Assembly: GCA_022790685.1 (NCBI GenBank)
Contig: JAAVXQ010000086.1
Location: forward strand, 1 to 18,743
From: Clostridia bacterium
GTDB lineage: Bacteria > Bacillota > Clostridia > TANB77 > CAG-508
Direction: 5' to 3'
DNA length: 18,743 bases
The first letter of the stretch is position 1. Each line of letters begins with the position of its first letter. Made by a program: the position numbers and the translations under genes. Positions 8,375-15,928 of the stretch are shown one piece after another. Below the pieces are notes generated by a model. That model saw only the letters and a list, made by a program, of their open reading frames with translations, ran no database searches and was not told the DNA's origin.

Positions 8375-8562
8375 TTTTTCTCCTTTTATATCAATACTAT
8401 TTTTTAAATTTTATACAATTGAAATACTTCTGTAATTAATATTATATATTGTTAAAAATATAAAATAATTAAATTTATCATAAAATTTTCAAATTCATAA
8501 TCATTATGTAAATTAGTATAACACATATATTATTAAAAATCTATTATTTCTTTTTAAATGAC

Positions 8563-8604
8563 GAAAAAGCCGACAAAAGTTATTATACTAATATCGGCTT
8601 TTTC
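8563..8604 (-). terminator. intrinsic terminator after the SleB-like gene
   Basis: An 11-bp perfect stem, GAAAAAGCCGA at 8563-8573 with its complement at 8594-8604, encloses a 20-base loop. It lies about 36 bases past the SleB-like stop. The T-run is built into the stem. Confidence 0.7.
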
Positions 8605-8639
8605 ATCCTTTTTGGAAAATTTACGTCACCTCTCCTACA

Positions 8640-9176
8640 TTATTTAGCAAATTCATCATGGAAATTGTGTCTACCTATGGTTAAGGTAGGAACGCCATCC
8701 CTTGCTCTTTGTGCTTCTTCACTCACCCCATTAGGTGCATAAAAGAAGTGTGCTCCATCTGGAAAAAGTTCTCTTGTTGGATCCCATCCCTTAAGAGCCT
8801 GTTCAACAGCCTCATAATTATCAGGATATTTTTCCAAAAGTTCCATTGTTACATAGCTACTGTCAGTGAATTGTCCAGGTGCTGTTAAAATCTCGTGAAT
8901 AGACGTCTGATCTCTTACTAGCCTATTCAGAATTACTGCTGCAACCGCCACTTTGCCTCTAAAAGGCTCACTATTTGACTCAGCATACACCATCATTGCC
9001 ATTTCTAGTTTTTCTTCATCAGTTACAGTGTAATAATATGTACGTCCTGGTCCTTCTGAAGATATAACTGGCACTTCTGGTGTTTCTTTTGTGACAACTT
9101 CCTCTTCCTGTGTGATAACCTCCTCTTTTTCTTCTCCAACAACTCCTAATTCTCTTATCGTAGGCCCAATGCTCAT
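8640..9176 (-). CDS. SleB-type cell-wall hydrolase domain, separated from its anchor by a frameshift
   Basis: Residues 1-50 of this 178-residue frame are a Glu/Val-rich linker. From about 53 to the end is a Hydrolase_2 (SleB/CwlJ-like) domain with the conserved acidic residue in VYAES (E66), AAVILNRL, and a C-terminal FFYAPNG and HNFHDEF. This family includes spore-cortex lytic transglycosylases and peptidoglycan hydrolases. By itself the frame has no signal peptide and no ribosome binding site at the ATG. The frame stays open upstream to 9227 and overlaps the membrane-anchor frame (9200-9484) by 28 bases. A -1 slip at T TTT TTA (9218-9224) would give one anchored protein of about 281 residues. 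GC is about 40%, well above the neighbours. Confidence 0.85.
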   Translation of the reverse strand: MSIGPTIRELGVVGEEKEEVITQEEEVVTKETPEVPVISSEGPGRTYYYTVTDEEKLEMAMMVYAESNSEPFRGKVAVAAVILNRLVRDQTSIHEILTAPGQFTDSSYVTMELLEKYPDNYEAVEQALKGWDPTRELFPDGAHFFYAPNGVSEEAQRARDGVPTLTIGRHNFHDEFAK

Positions 9177-9199
9177 GGCAATATATAACCGATTACCAC

Positions 9200-9484
9200 C
9201 TAAACCTTCGACTTCTCTAAAAAATTGTTAGTTTGACCACGAATTGTGAAAAGATCTGTTTTTTGCTGATAGAACTGTTTAGATTCGATCATAGATTTGT
9301 TAGGGAATTGGTATACTGCATTTTTCTGTGCCTCTGCACGTACCTGCACGATATTTTGTGATTGACTCGTACTTGCAGGACTGATGAGACACAGTAGGAT
9401 AACAAGTAGTCCAATGCCTATGATTTTAGGCTTTACTCCTTGCCACCGTTTGACTGTCCATTTTTCTTTGCTTGTTAGGTTCAT
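9200..9484 (-). CDS. membrane-anchor/signal segment of the SleB-like hydrolase (first frame)
   Basis: This short frame starts MNLTSKEKW, has a basic stretch (KRWQGVKPK), then one hydrophobic helix (IIGIGLLVILLCLISPAS) and an extracellular polar tail. It looks like an export or anchor segment that belongs to the hydrolase 3' of it. An ATG three codons earlier (9493) is only one base from the AAGGAG box, while the ATG at 9484 has a 10-base spacer, so 9484 is the better start. Translation ends at TAG 9200-9202, eleven codons into the region where the hydrolase frame is also open. It may be half of a pseudogene, half of a programmed frameshift pair, or the result of one missing T in the assembly. 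Confidence 0.7.
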   Translation of the reverse strand: MNLTSKEKWTVKRWQGVKPKIIGIGLLVILLCLISPASTSQSQNIVQVRAEAQKNAVYQFPNKSMIESKQFYQQKTDLFTIRGQTNNFLEKSKV

Positions 9485-9527
9485 TGGTATCATTCTCCTT
9501 ACATATTTATAATGGGTAATCTTTTAA

Positions 9528-9556
9528 ATTATACTATATAGAAAAAATATTGGCAA
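9528..9556 (-). promoter_or_regulatory. promoter of the SleB-like locus
   Basis: On the minus strand TTGCCA (9551-9556) and a perfect TATAAT (9528-9533) are 17 bases apart, about 44 bases before the start codon at 9484. It is a strong sigma-A match rather than a sporulation sigma-E/sigma-G type. Confidence 0.75.
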
Positions 9557-9616
9557 GTACTTTTTTTATTTTTAATATCCTTTTAAAACTATATAAAATT
9601 GTCTTATATTTTCTAT

Positions 9617-9653
9617 AAAAAAGACTTAAAGTAATATTATTTAAGTCTTTTTT
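9617..9653. terminator. bidirectional terminator-like hairpin
   Basis: A perfect 14-bp stem (9617-9630 with 9640-9653) has A-tracts and T-tracts on both sides. It lies between the SleB-like promoter and the tRNA. No gene visibly ends here, so it may insulate the two units or be left from a lost gene. Confidence 0.6.
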
Positions 9654-9727
9654 ATTTTAATTTAAAATAATTTTCACATATAATTCATATTTTAGCTTAC
9701 ATTTATTATATTTAGAAAGATTAATAC

Positions 9728-9756
9728 TTGAATTATTATAAAAAAAAAGTTATAAT
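9728..9756 (+). promoter_or_regulatory. promoter of tRNA-Gly
   Basis: TTGAAT (9728-9733), a 17-base spacer and TATAAT (9751-9756). The expected start near 9763 is 12 bases before the mature tRNA. Confidence 0.8.
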
Positions 9757-9774
9757 TACTTTTGTAGTTCATAT

Positions 9775-9848
<74 letters not shown>

Positions 9849-9852
9849 AAGC

Positions 9853-9884
9853 AAAAAATAACCCAGTTTTGAGGGTTATTTTTT
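9853..9884 (+). terminator. intrinsic terminator of tRNA-Gly
   Basis: A perfect 12-bp stem (9853-9864 with 9873-9884) has an 8-base loop and ends in a seven-T tract, four bases after the CCA end. From its end to about 10044 I see only AT-rich DNA without a gene. Confidence 0.85.
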
Positions 9885-10044
9885 TACTTCTATATTCTCC
9901 ATAGTAATATTATCAGTCTTAAAAGATAATTTAACTACTAGCTTATTATATCCAGTTTTCATTATTTTTTTGCTAATTCAAATACCTGAGCATAAGATAA
10001 ATATTTATCCTATAATACAACTTAATTTTAAATAAATAAGAAAT

Positions 10045-10083
10045 AAAAAACACATATATAACTTAATGCTTGATGTGTTTTTT
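10045..10083. terminator. hairpin with A/T tracts, possible terminator
   Basis: An 11-bp perfect stem (10045-10055 with 10073-10083) carries A-tracts and T-tracts on either side of a 17-base loop. It would work in both directions. It may back up the terminator at 10118-10142 for the minus-strand gene. Confidence 0.55.
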
Positions 10084-10089
10084 ATTATT

Positions 10090-10111
10090 TGGAGCGGGTA
10101 ACCAGAAGCAT
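10090..10111 (-). pseudogene. scrap of a tRNA-Gly gene, inverted relative to the intact copy
   Basis: On the minus strand TACCCGCTCCA (10090-10100) is identical to the last 11 bases of the intact tRNA-Gly and is followed by AA as in the intact locus. Just before it ATGCTTC (10105-10111) matches the anticodon-stem region of the same tRNA. It looks like a tRNA-Gly with the variable and T arms deleted, in the opposite orientation. The match is short and could be partly chance. Confidence 0.4.
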
Positions 10112-10117
10112 AAAAAT

Positions 10118-10142
10118 AAACCCTTGCTTTTTGCAAGGGTTT
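10118..10142 (-). terminator. intrinsic terminator of the membrane-protein gene
   Basis: A perfect 10-bp stem, AAACCCTTGC at 10118-10127 with its complement at 10133-10142, has a 5-base loop. On the minus strand it is followed by TTTATTTTTA. It lies 54 bases past the stop at 10196. Confidence 0.75.
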
Positions 10143-10195
10143 CAAGGTTTTATTTTTGATTTTGTTGAGCAATGCGTTGACAATAAAAATTTATA

Positions 10196-11407
10196 TTATA
10201 TAAATATAACAATAATCGAAATAATTAAAGCTACTATAGAAATTACAAATGCAATTATATTATAATTAATTAAATTAAGATTATTTATATATTCAATATT
10301 TTCGTTATAAACTTCTAATATATTTTTAACTAGTTCATCATCTGCTAATTTTAATTCTTTATCTGAAAATCCTTTTACATTATATACATAATTGGTATTA
10401 ATATTATAGAATCTCTTTTCATTTAGCCTTCTTTTTTTATTTAGTAACCATTTATAATCCCAAAAATTAATAAAAAACTTTTTTGAATTTAAATATTTAC
10501 TAATTTTAAATTCTAATTCTTGTTTTTCTATTTCATAAAACATCTTATAATATAATGTCATTCTTAATTTAGACATTAATACTGTCATACTTATTGGATT
10601 AAATTGCTTTTTAAAAATAATTTCAGAAATTTCAATACCTTCATAATCTTCAATAGAATTTATAATTAAATATTGTTCCTTATCTATAATAAATGATTCT
10701 TCTAAAAACGGTTCTTTTATATATTTCATTACACTATCAGTTTTCTTATCTATTAAATATGTATACTTTATAGGTAATAAATATTTTTTAGAATAATTAG
10801 ACGATAAAATTTTATGTAATTTCTGTTGAAGCAATGTTCTAAAATATTTCAACTCTATTTGTATATTTTGAGAATCATCATTTAAGAAATGTTCAATATT
10901 AAAATAAAACTCCGAATATTTAACTTTATTTAATTGTTTATAATTTTCTATAATAAACTCATGTATTTCAGAAAAATTTTTTATTTCTTTTTTAAATCTA
11001 ATTTCATATTCTATAATTGCTTCCTCATTATTAATTTGAGACCAATCCATATCTACACTTGATATTAAATTATCATTTAAAAATTGTACTTTTGCAAAAA
11101 TTCCATGACCTGTATGATCAAATTCAGGTTTAATATAATTAATATTTTTTATTCCTTTTTTTCTATAATTAACTTCTATTTTAAAATCTTTGCATTTTTT
11201 TAATTCATAAATATTTTTTACAAGATTATTAACTTGATTATTATCAACAACATCATAAATCGTAATGCAAAAAATATATGTATTTGAATCAAAGTTAAAA
11301 ATTTCTGATATAGTTTTATCATAATACTCATGATGTACTTTTAGAACTTTGCTTTTAAATTCTCTAAACCATTTTTTCTTTTTATATTTATATTCTAGCT
11401 TTCCCAT
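10196..11407 (-). CDS. unrecognised tail-anchored membrane protein
   Basis: I do not recognise this 403-residue protein. It is Lys/Ile/Asn-rich with a basic N terminus (YKYKKKKW). Residues 1-380 look soluble, mixed alpha/beta, with a basic WLLNKKRRLNEKRF stretch near 330-345. The last 19 residues (from about 385) form one hydrophobic helix that ends the chain, so it should be a tail-anchored protein facing the cytoplasm. The ATG follows AAGGAAGGG. It is separated from the restriction endonuclease gene upstream by a terminator at 11478-11510, so it is probably its own unit. Its place beside the restriction-HEPN cassette suggests an accessory or defence role, by context only. Confidence 0.75.
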   Translation of the reverse strand: MGKLEYKYKKKKWFREFKSKVLKVHHEYYDKTISEIFNFDSNTYIFCITIYDVVDNNQVNNLVKNIYELKKCKDFKIEVNYRKKGIKNINYIKPEFDHTGHGIFAKVQFLNDNLISSVDMDWSQINNEEAIIEYEIRFKKEIKNFSEIHEFIIENYKQLNKVKYSEFYFNIEHFLNDDSQNIQIELKYFRTLLQQKLHKILSSNYSKKYLLPIKYTYLIDKKTDSVMKYIKEPFLEESFIIDKEQYLIINSIEDYEGIEISEIIFKKQFNPISMTVLMSKLRMTLYYKMFYEIEKQELEFKISKYLNSKKFFINFWDYKWLLNKKRRLNEKRFYNINTNYVYNVKGFSDKELKLADDELVKNILEVYNENIEYINNLNLINYNIIAFVISIVALIISIIVIFI

Positions 11408-11477
11408 TTAACCCTTCCTTATGATATTTTTTATTACAATAACTCTTATATCTTATTTTTATATTCTTTCTTAAGCA

Positions 11478-11510
11478 AAAAAGATTCAGTACAATATACT
11501 GAACCTTTTT
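11478..11510 (-). terminator. intrinsic terminator of the restriction-modification operon
   Basis: Arms 11478-11491 and 11497-11510 pair over 14 positions with one mismatch around a 5-base loop. On the minus strand a T-rich run follows. It lies about 48 bases past the endonuclease stop. Confidence 0.75.
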
Positions 11511-11557
11511 ACTTAATACATATAAATAATTTCTTTCAATATATTACTATTTTAAAA

Positions 11558-12541
11558 TTATTTTTTATTATTTTTATCTAACATCACATTAGCCCATAAG
11601 CAATTAATTGACATTATTGATGTTGGCATTCCTTCTATTTGAATATCAAATTTTAAACTTGGTTCAACAATTGTTGAAGCATTATGTATTCTAAAACTAA
11701 ATTGCCATCCGTTATCTAAATATAATTCAACTTTATTAGTGCTTCCTGGTTTTAGTTCAATATTTACCAAACGAGTAGGTAAATTAACAACAGGTATTGT
11801 TATTTGAACTTTTTGTTTTTTACTATTTTTATTTAAAGTTCCTTTCATATTAAATGTTTGTAATTGTGTTAGTTGGTCTTTATCAATACTTATTACTTTA
11901 TAAAAATCATAGGTTCCTAATAAATATTCAACCATCTTTTTGGGTAAATTTTCATCTTTTTTATAAGTTCTTTTAATTTCCTCAACAAAAGCATTTAATA
12001 ATGGAACATAAACATCTAATTCTTTATCTGGTAATTCTCTCCATAAAGTTTTATTATTTTTTTCTTTTTCTAAATATTCAAAAATTTTACTAACATCATT
12101 CCAATAATTCTCTGAACAATTAATTCCATACCATCTTTCACCAAAGTCTAGATTTTTTGATAATCTACTATGTTTTACGGCTAAATGATTATGTTTAACA
12201 CTAAAACCTATTTCCCATTTTATATTATTTCTAATAGCTAATATATCTCTAACATCACCTAATTCTCCCATAGAATCTGGTTGAATCATTAATTTAAGAA
12301 TATCGTTATCATCTTCTATTAATAATGGTTCTAATTGAAACAATGTTGAAATTATTGATTTTGCACTTATATAATATAATGATTTTGTTGTTTCTAAAAG
12401 TGTATTCCATGCATTTAATGATGCTTGATAACAACTATTTTCTACAATTTTTACATTTCTATATTTTTTTATTGAATCTTTTAAAGCATTTAAACAAGCA
12501 AATTCAAATGCTCTACCTTGATTATTACTTTTATCACTCAT
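11558..12541 (-). CDS. HaeIII-family type II restriction endonuclease (predicted GGCC)
   Basis: This 327-residue protein fits the HaeIII restriction endonuclease family. It has an N-terminal NQGRAFEFACLNAL, a central GDVRDI (95-100) followed by WEIGFSVKHNH (109-119) and KHSRLSKNLDFGERWYG. The aspartates at 96/99 and K116 are the likely metal and catalytic residues of a divergent PD-(D/E)XK core. A C-terminal half of about 120 residues is beta-rich. The enzyme is expected to cleave unmethylated GGCC. Its ATG follows the methyltransferase stop directly (TAAATG) with AAGGAG seven bases upstream, so methyltransferase is translated first. It is intact, with no truncation seen. The family call is by recalled motifs; the cognate methyltransferase makes it firm. 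Confidence 0.88.
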   Translation of the reverse strand: MSDKSNNQGRAFEFACLNALKDSIKKYRNVKIVENSCYQASLNAWNTLLETTKSLYYISAKSIISTLFQLEPLLIEDDNDILKLMIQPDSMGELGDVRDILAIRNNIKWEIGFSVKHNHLAVKHSRLSKNLDFGERWYGINCSENYWNDVSKIFEYLEKEKNNKTLWRELPDKELDVYVPLLNAFVEEIKRTYKKDENLPKKMVEYLLGTYDFYKVISIDKDQLTQLQTFNMKGTLNKNSKKQKVQITIPVVNLPTRLVNIELKPGSTNKVELYLDNGWQFSFRIHNASTIVEPSLKFDIQIEGMPTSIMSINCLWANVMLDKNNKK

Positions 12542-13543
12542 TTAATTCTCCTTATCTTCCAAAGTTTTCTTAATAGCTAAAGCCACTTCATAAGCTAAAT
12601 TGACAGGTACTGCGTTTCCAATCATTTTATATGCATCATTTGTATTATTATATATAAATTTAAAAGAATCAGGAAATCCTTGTATTCTTGCAACTTCTCT
12701 TATAGTCATACGCCTATATAAACTTTCATAGCCTTCTGCAAATCTACAATCATTCTTTCCAACTTTTATCATTTTAGGAGCTTGTGGATGAATTTGACAT
12801 TGTCTTCCTGAAGCTTGTACTGTAAATGCTTGTTCTTTCCAATCTTTAACTCTATTTCTACTCATAAATATTGGCGAATAACTTCCTGTAAAATATTCAT
12901 TATTGTTAATAGCTAAAGGGTTATGATGATTTTTCTCTCCAGCAGGTACTGCTGTATCTTTCAAATCCCATATTATATCTTTTAAAGTTATTTTCTTATC
13001 ATCATCTTCTGTTGAGCCTTTTGGAAATATAAAATTTACATTCAAATCTTTTCTAAATCCTATGTAAAATACTCTTTTTCTTTCTTGTGCTACTCCATAA
13101 TCTTTTGCATTAACTAAAGTTAAAGAAACATTATATCCACATTCTTCAAATAATTTTAATATATGTTTTACTGCATTAGAATGTCTATCAGCCAACATTC
13201 CACTAACATTTTCTGCTAAAAAGAATTTTGGTTGTTTATTCTTTAATATACGAATATATTCATAAAACAATTGACCTCTTTCATCTTCAATACCTCTTAA
13301 AGAACCCGCTTCTGACCAAGATTGACAAGGTGGTCCACCTATTATTCCATCAACTTCATCTGGAAAATCTTCTTCTTTTATATTTCTTATATCGCCTTCT
13401 ATAAGTTTTGTGTCTGGATGATTAATTTTAAATGTTTCCCATATTGTTTTATCAAACTCATTAGCAAATGCTACTTTAAATCCAGCTTTTTCAAAACCCA
13501 AATCAAGTCCACCACAACCACTAAATAAGCTAATTATTTTCAT
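12542..13543 (-). CDS. C5-cytosine DNA methyltransferase, M.HaeIII-like (predicted GGCC)
   Basis: This 333-residue Dcm-family methyltransferase has all main motifs: FSGCGGLDLGF (7-17) for AdoMet, GGPPCQS (69-75) with catalytic C73, ENV (111-113), AQERKR (152-157), and KMIGNAVPV (306-314). The target-recognition region has GSYSPIFMSRNRV and FTVQASGRQCQ, then HPQAP, nearly the same as recalled M.HaeIII. It should therefore methylate the inner cytosine of GGCC. It protects host DNA from the endonuclease encoded next. Its ATG abuts the HEPN gene stop (TAAATG) with GGAG seven bases upstream, so the four genes form one translationally coupled operon. Confidence 0.97.
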   Translation of the reverse strand: MKIISLFSGCGGLDLGFEKAGFKVAFANEFDKTIWETFKINHPDTKLIEGDIRNIKEEDFPDEVDGIIGGPPCQSWSEAGSLRGIEDERGQLFYEYIRILKNKQPKFFLAENVSGMLADRHSNAVKHILKLFEECGYNVSLTLVNAKDYGVAQERKRVFYIGFRKDLNVNFIFPKGSTEDDDKKITLKDIIWDLKDTAVPAGEKNHHNPLAINNNEYFTGSYSPIFMSRNRVKDWKEQAFTVQASGRQCQIHPQAPKMIKVGKNDCRFAEGYESLYRRMTIREVARIQGFPDSFKFIYNNTNDAYKMIGNAVPVNLAYEVALAIKKTLEDKEN

Positions 13544-14635
13544 TTAAGTCTCCTTTTGTTCTTTATAATAATAAAATTTATTACTTATTTTTATATTACT
13601 ATTAACTTCAATTCCTACATCAATATTAGTTTCATCAACATATTCTACATCTTCATTATTAATTTGAATATTAGATATCTCTACTATTTTGGGAATTTTA
13701 CTTACAACAAATATATAGTCTCCTTTTTTCAGTATTTGATTTTCATTGTTTAAACAAACAATACTATTATTATAAACATTATGAATCGTTTTAAATTCAT
13801 TTAACAAATCATTTTTATATAAAACTAAATAAACTTCTGTCATTATAACGTCTCTAATTACTTCTCCAATGCTAAGAAAAAAAGTAATATATTCATTTTT
13901 TATTGATTGAATACTTAATCTATCATCTTCATTCCATGAATGTGCAATCTCATTTCTTCTATTAACTAAATCTTGGAGATTATAAAATATCATACTATCC
14001 TTTATTGATAATAATATTTTCTGAGTTTCCTTTTTGTCTGTTAAAGATTTCTCTTTCATATAATAATTCAGAAATTTATCAGTACACTTTATTTTTTTTA
14101 AAATATCTGATATTCCAATTTGAGCAAATACATTTTTTAATGATTCTAATCCTAAATTATTCGAATGATTTAAAAGAAGTTTTGTATTTAATTCATAATT
14201 ATCATTTCCTTTTAAACATGCATTATATTTCTCTATAACATCCAAGCATTTAAAATCCACGTTACTATATCTTTGTGGATTTGATAAAAATAATCCAACT
14301 TGATATTGTTGTGTTTCTAAAATTTTAGATGGTAATTTATCATAGGAAATTCCTAGTTGAGATATTAATTCTAAATATTTAGTTAAAATACAATCAATAA
14401 AATTTTCATAACAACTATATAAACTTATTATAATAGCATTATAAGTAACTTGAGAATTAGTATTATTTTTTATTGATTGTATAATATTAGCTAGCTTTTC
14501 ATTTTCTTCTAATTCTTTATCACATGATGCAAGTGTTACAAAATTTTTTTCAGAATCTAATAAATTAATATATTCTTTTATAGCTTCTAATCTATTACAA
14601 AAAGTCATATATTCTTTTTTTATATCCTCTAACAT
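13544..14635 (-). CDS. HEPN-domain protein (MAE_28990/MAE_18760-type), putative RNase
   Basis: This 363-residue protein looks like the HEPN family paired with DUF262 proteins. An N-terminal helix has SLYSCYENFID (71-81). The signature Rx4H motif is R227-N-E-I-A-H232 within NRRNEIAHSW. The last 80 or so residues change to a beta-rich segment. HEPN proteins with an intact R-x4-6-H motif are usually metal-independent RNases in toxin or defence systems. It sits between a DUF262 gene and the M.HaeIII-like gene with zero spacing on both sides, its ATG directly following the TAG of DUF262, so its expression is tied to the restriction cassette. The family is a fair call; the target RNA and trigger are unknown. 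Confidence 0.78.
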   Translation of the reverse strand: MLEDIKKEYMTFCNRLEAIKEYINLLDSEKNFVTLASCDKELEENEKLANIIQSIKNNTNSQVTYNAIIISLYSCYENFIDCILTKYLELISQLGISYDKLPSKILETQQYQVGLFLSNPQRYSNVDFKCLDVIEKYNACLKGNDNYELNTKLLLNHSNNLGLESLKNVFAQIGISDILKKIKCTDKFLNYYMKEKSLTDKKETQKILLSIKDSMIFYNLQDLVNRRNEIAHSWNEDDRLSIQSIKNEYITFFLSIGEVIRDVIMTEVYLVLYKNDLLNEFKTIHNVYNNSIVCLNNENQILKKGDYIFVVSKIPKIVEISNIQINNEDVEYVDETNIDVGIEVNSNIKISNKFYYYKEQKET

Positions 14636-15832
14636 CTATTCTCCCTTTTTTAAATCGTTTAAAAATCCTTTAAGTATTTCCATTCTTTCATTTATTTCTG
14701 ATTTACTTTGTCTCTTTCCATCAAATTTATTCACATTTTCTTCATATAATTTACTTAAAAGTTCAATTCTATCCTCTTGAGTCTTTTTATCAAAATCAAA
14801 ATCACTTTCAGTATAATCTATAAGAGCTAACATCATAGGGTCATATGCAGTTCTCGTTGGTTCAGACCATTTGTCTTTACTTCTTATTTTTTTGTATTGT
14901 CTAAATGCATATTCACCAAATAATTTATCTGCTAAATCTATATTTTTATTAAATAAGTTTTTATAATTATTTAATACTTCTTCAGAAAATGAATTTCCTG
15001 TTTTTAAAAAATTATCTAAAAATGAATCTAACCTTCCTGTATATTGATTAATATGTCTAAAAGCAAAAAATCTTAACACTAATTCTACATCACTCATATC
15101 TCTATATAATTTGTTATTATCAATTTCATAATAATCTTCATCTGTATTTTCCTCTATAACATCATCACTTATATTCCACATTCTTTTAAATTTACTATTT
15201 TCAGATAATTTTAAACATAATTTATTTAATTTACCATCATATAATGCATTTCTTGTTTCTTGTGCTGTTAATTTTACACCACCACTATTCAATCTTTCAA
15301 ATACAATTTTTTTCAATCTATCTGCTTCAACATCATCTTTTGCAGATTCTTTAAGTAAAATAATAGAAGATAAGTATCTTCTATCAATACCTTCTTTAAT
15401 CCTTATAGGTAATTCGCTATATTTTTTGCCATTTAGTTCTTTCCATTCCTCTAATCCTTCAAGTACATATAAGTCTTTATAAAAATCTATAATAGTAGTT
15501 ATTCTTTGCAAACCATCCATAACTTCAAAATTAGCATAATCGATTTCGTATAGAAATACTGGTGGAACTGGTACATTAATAATAAAAGATTCTATTAATT
15601 TTGATTTCTTTTCTTGACTCCATCTTCTTCTTCTTTGAAAATCCGGATGTAAATTATATTTATTATCTGAAAACATGTCTTTCAAAGTTGGTAAAGGATA
15701 CCTAGCCTGTTCAGTAACGATTCTCACTTCTCCACTATCATATTTTTTATTTATTTTGTCATCATTATCATTTTGTGCTTTTTCTATTTCAGATTTTTTA
15801 TTAATAAATTTTTCGCCATTAAAAAGTTCCAA
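14636..15832 (-). CDS. DUF262 (GmrSD N-terminal-like, ParB-fold) protein
   Basis: This 398-residue protein has the DUF262 landmarks: HPDFQR (62-67), the nucleotide-binding MDGLQRITTI (105-114, the DGQQR box) and FERLNSGGVKLTAQETRNAL (178-197). DUF262 is the NTP-binding half of GmrSD-type modification-dependent restriction enzymes and occurs in many defence operons. Here there is no GmrD-like HNH domain (DUF1524); the rest is a helical region ending in a Lys-rich tail. The start codon is TTG (15830-15832), seven bases after a perfect GGAGG; no in-frame ATG is near. It is the first gene of the four-gene cassette, so it may sense or control the others. Confidence 0.85.
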   Translation of the reverse strand: MELFNGEKFINKKSEIEKAQNDNDDKINKKYDSGEVRIVTEQARYPLPTLKDMFSDNKYNLHPDFQRRRRWSQEKKSKLIESFIINVPVPPVFLYEIDYANFEVMDGLQRITTIIDFYKDLYVLEGLEEWKELNGKKYSELPIRIKEGIDRRYLSSIILLKESAKDDVEADRLKKIVFERLNSGGVKLTAQETRNALYDGKLNKLCLKLSENSKFKRMWNISDDVIEENTDEDYYEIDNNKLYRDMSDVELVLRFFAFRHINQYTGRLDSFLDNFLKTGNSFSEEVLNNYKNLFNKNIDLADKLFGEYAFRQYKKIRSKDKWSEPTRTAYDPMMLALIDYTESDFDFDKKTQEDRIELLSKLYEENVNKFDGKRQSKSEINERMEILKGFLNDLKKGE

Positions 15833-15862
15833 GTTAATTCCTCCTTGTTTTTTATTTTATAA

Positions 15863-15891
15863 ATTTTATCATATTTTATCTTTTTTTTAAA
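15863..15891 (-). promoter_or_regulatory. possible promoter of the DUF262-HEPN-M-R operon
   Basis: On the minus strand TAAAAT (15863-15868), preceded by TG one base upstream, lies 17 bases from TTTAAA (15886-15891). The extended -10 is good, the -35 weak, and the surroundings are so AT-rich that chance is a real possibility. Confidence 0.4.
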
Positions 15892-15928
15892 GACTTTATG
15901 CTTTAATAATTATTATTTAAATATTCAA

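Noticed and set aside
7718..8439. Several plus-strand open frames across tsaB and tsaE
   Set aside because: They are Phe/Ile/Ser-rich antisense products of AT-rich genes; tsaB and tsaE on the minus strand carry full family motifs.
10143..10195. Integrase C-terminal remnant on the minus strand (a short frame ending in QRIAQQNQK)
   Set aside because: About a dozen residues with no catalytic motif; too short to tell from chance.
10177..10205. Plus-strand promoter starting with TTGACA near 10177
   Set aside because: The -10 match is weak at the right spacing and nothing on the plus strand is downstream except antisense of the membrane-protein gene. The TTGACA also belongs to the TTGTCAAC-type site.
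12325..12573. Plus-strand frame over the endonuclease start
   Set aside because: Leu/Tyr-rich antisense frame, no ribosome binding site, within a recognised gene.
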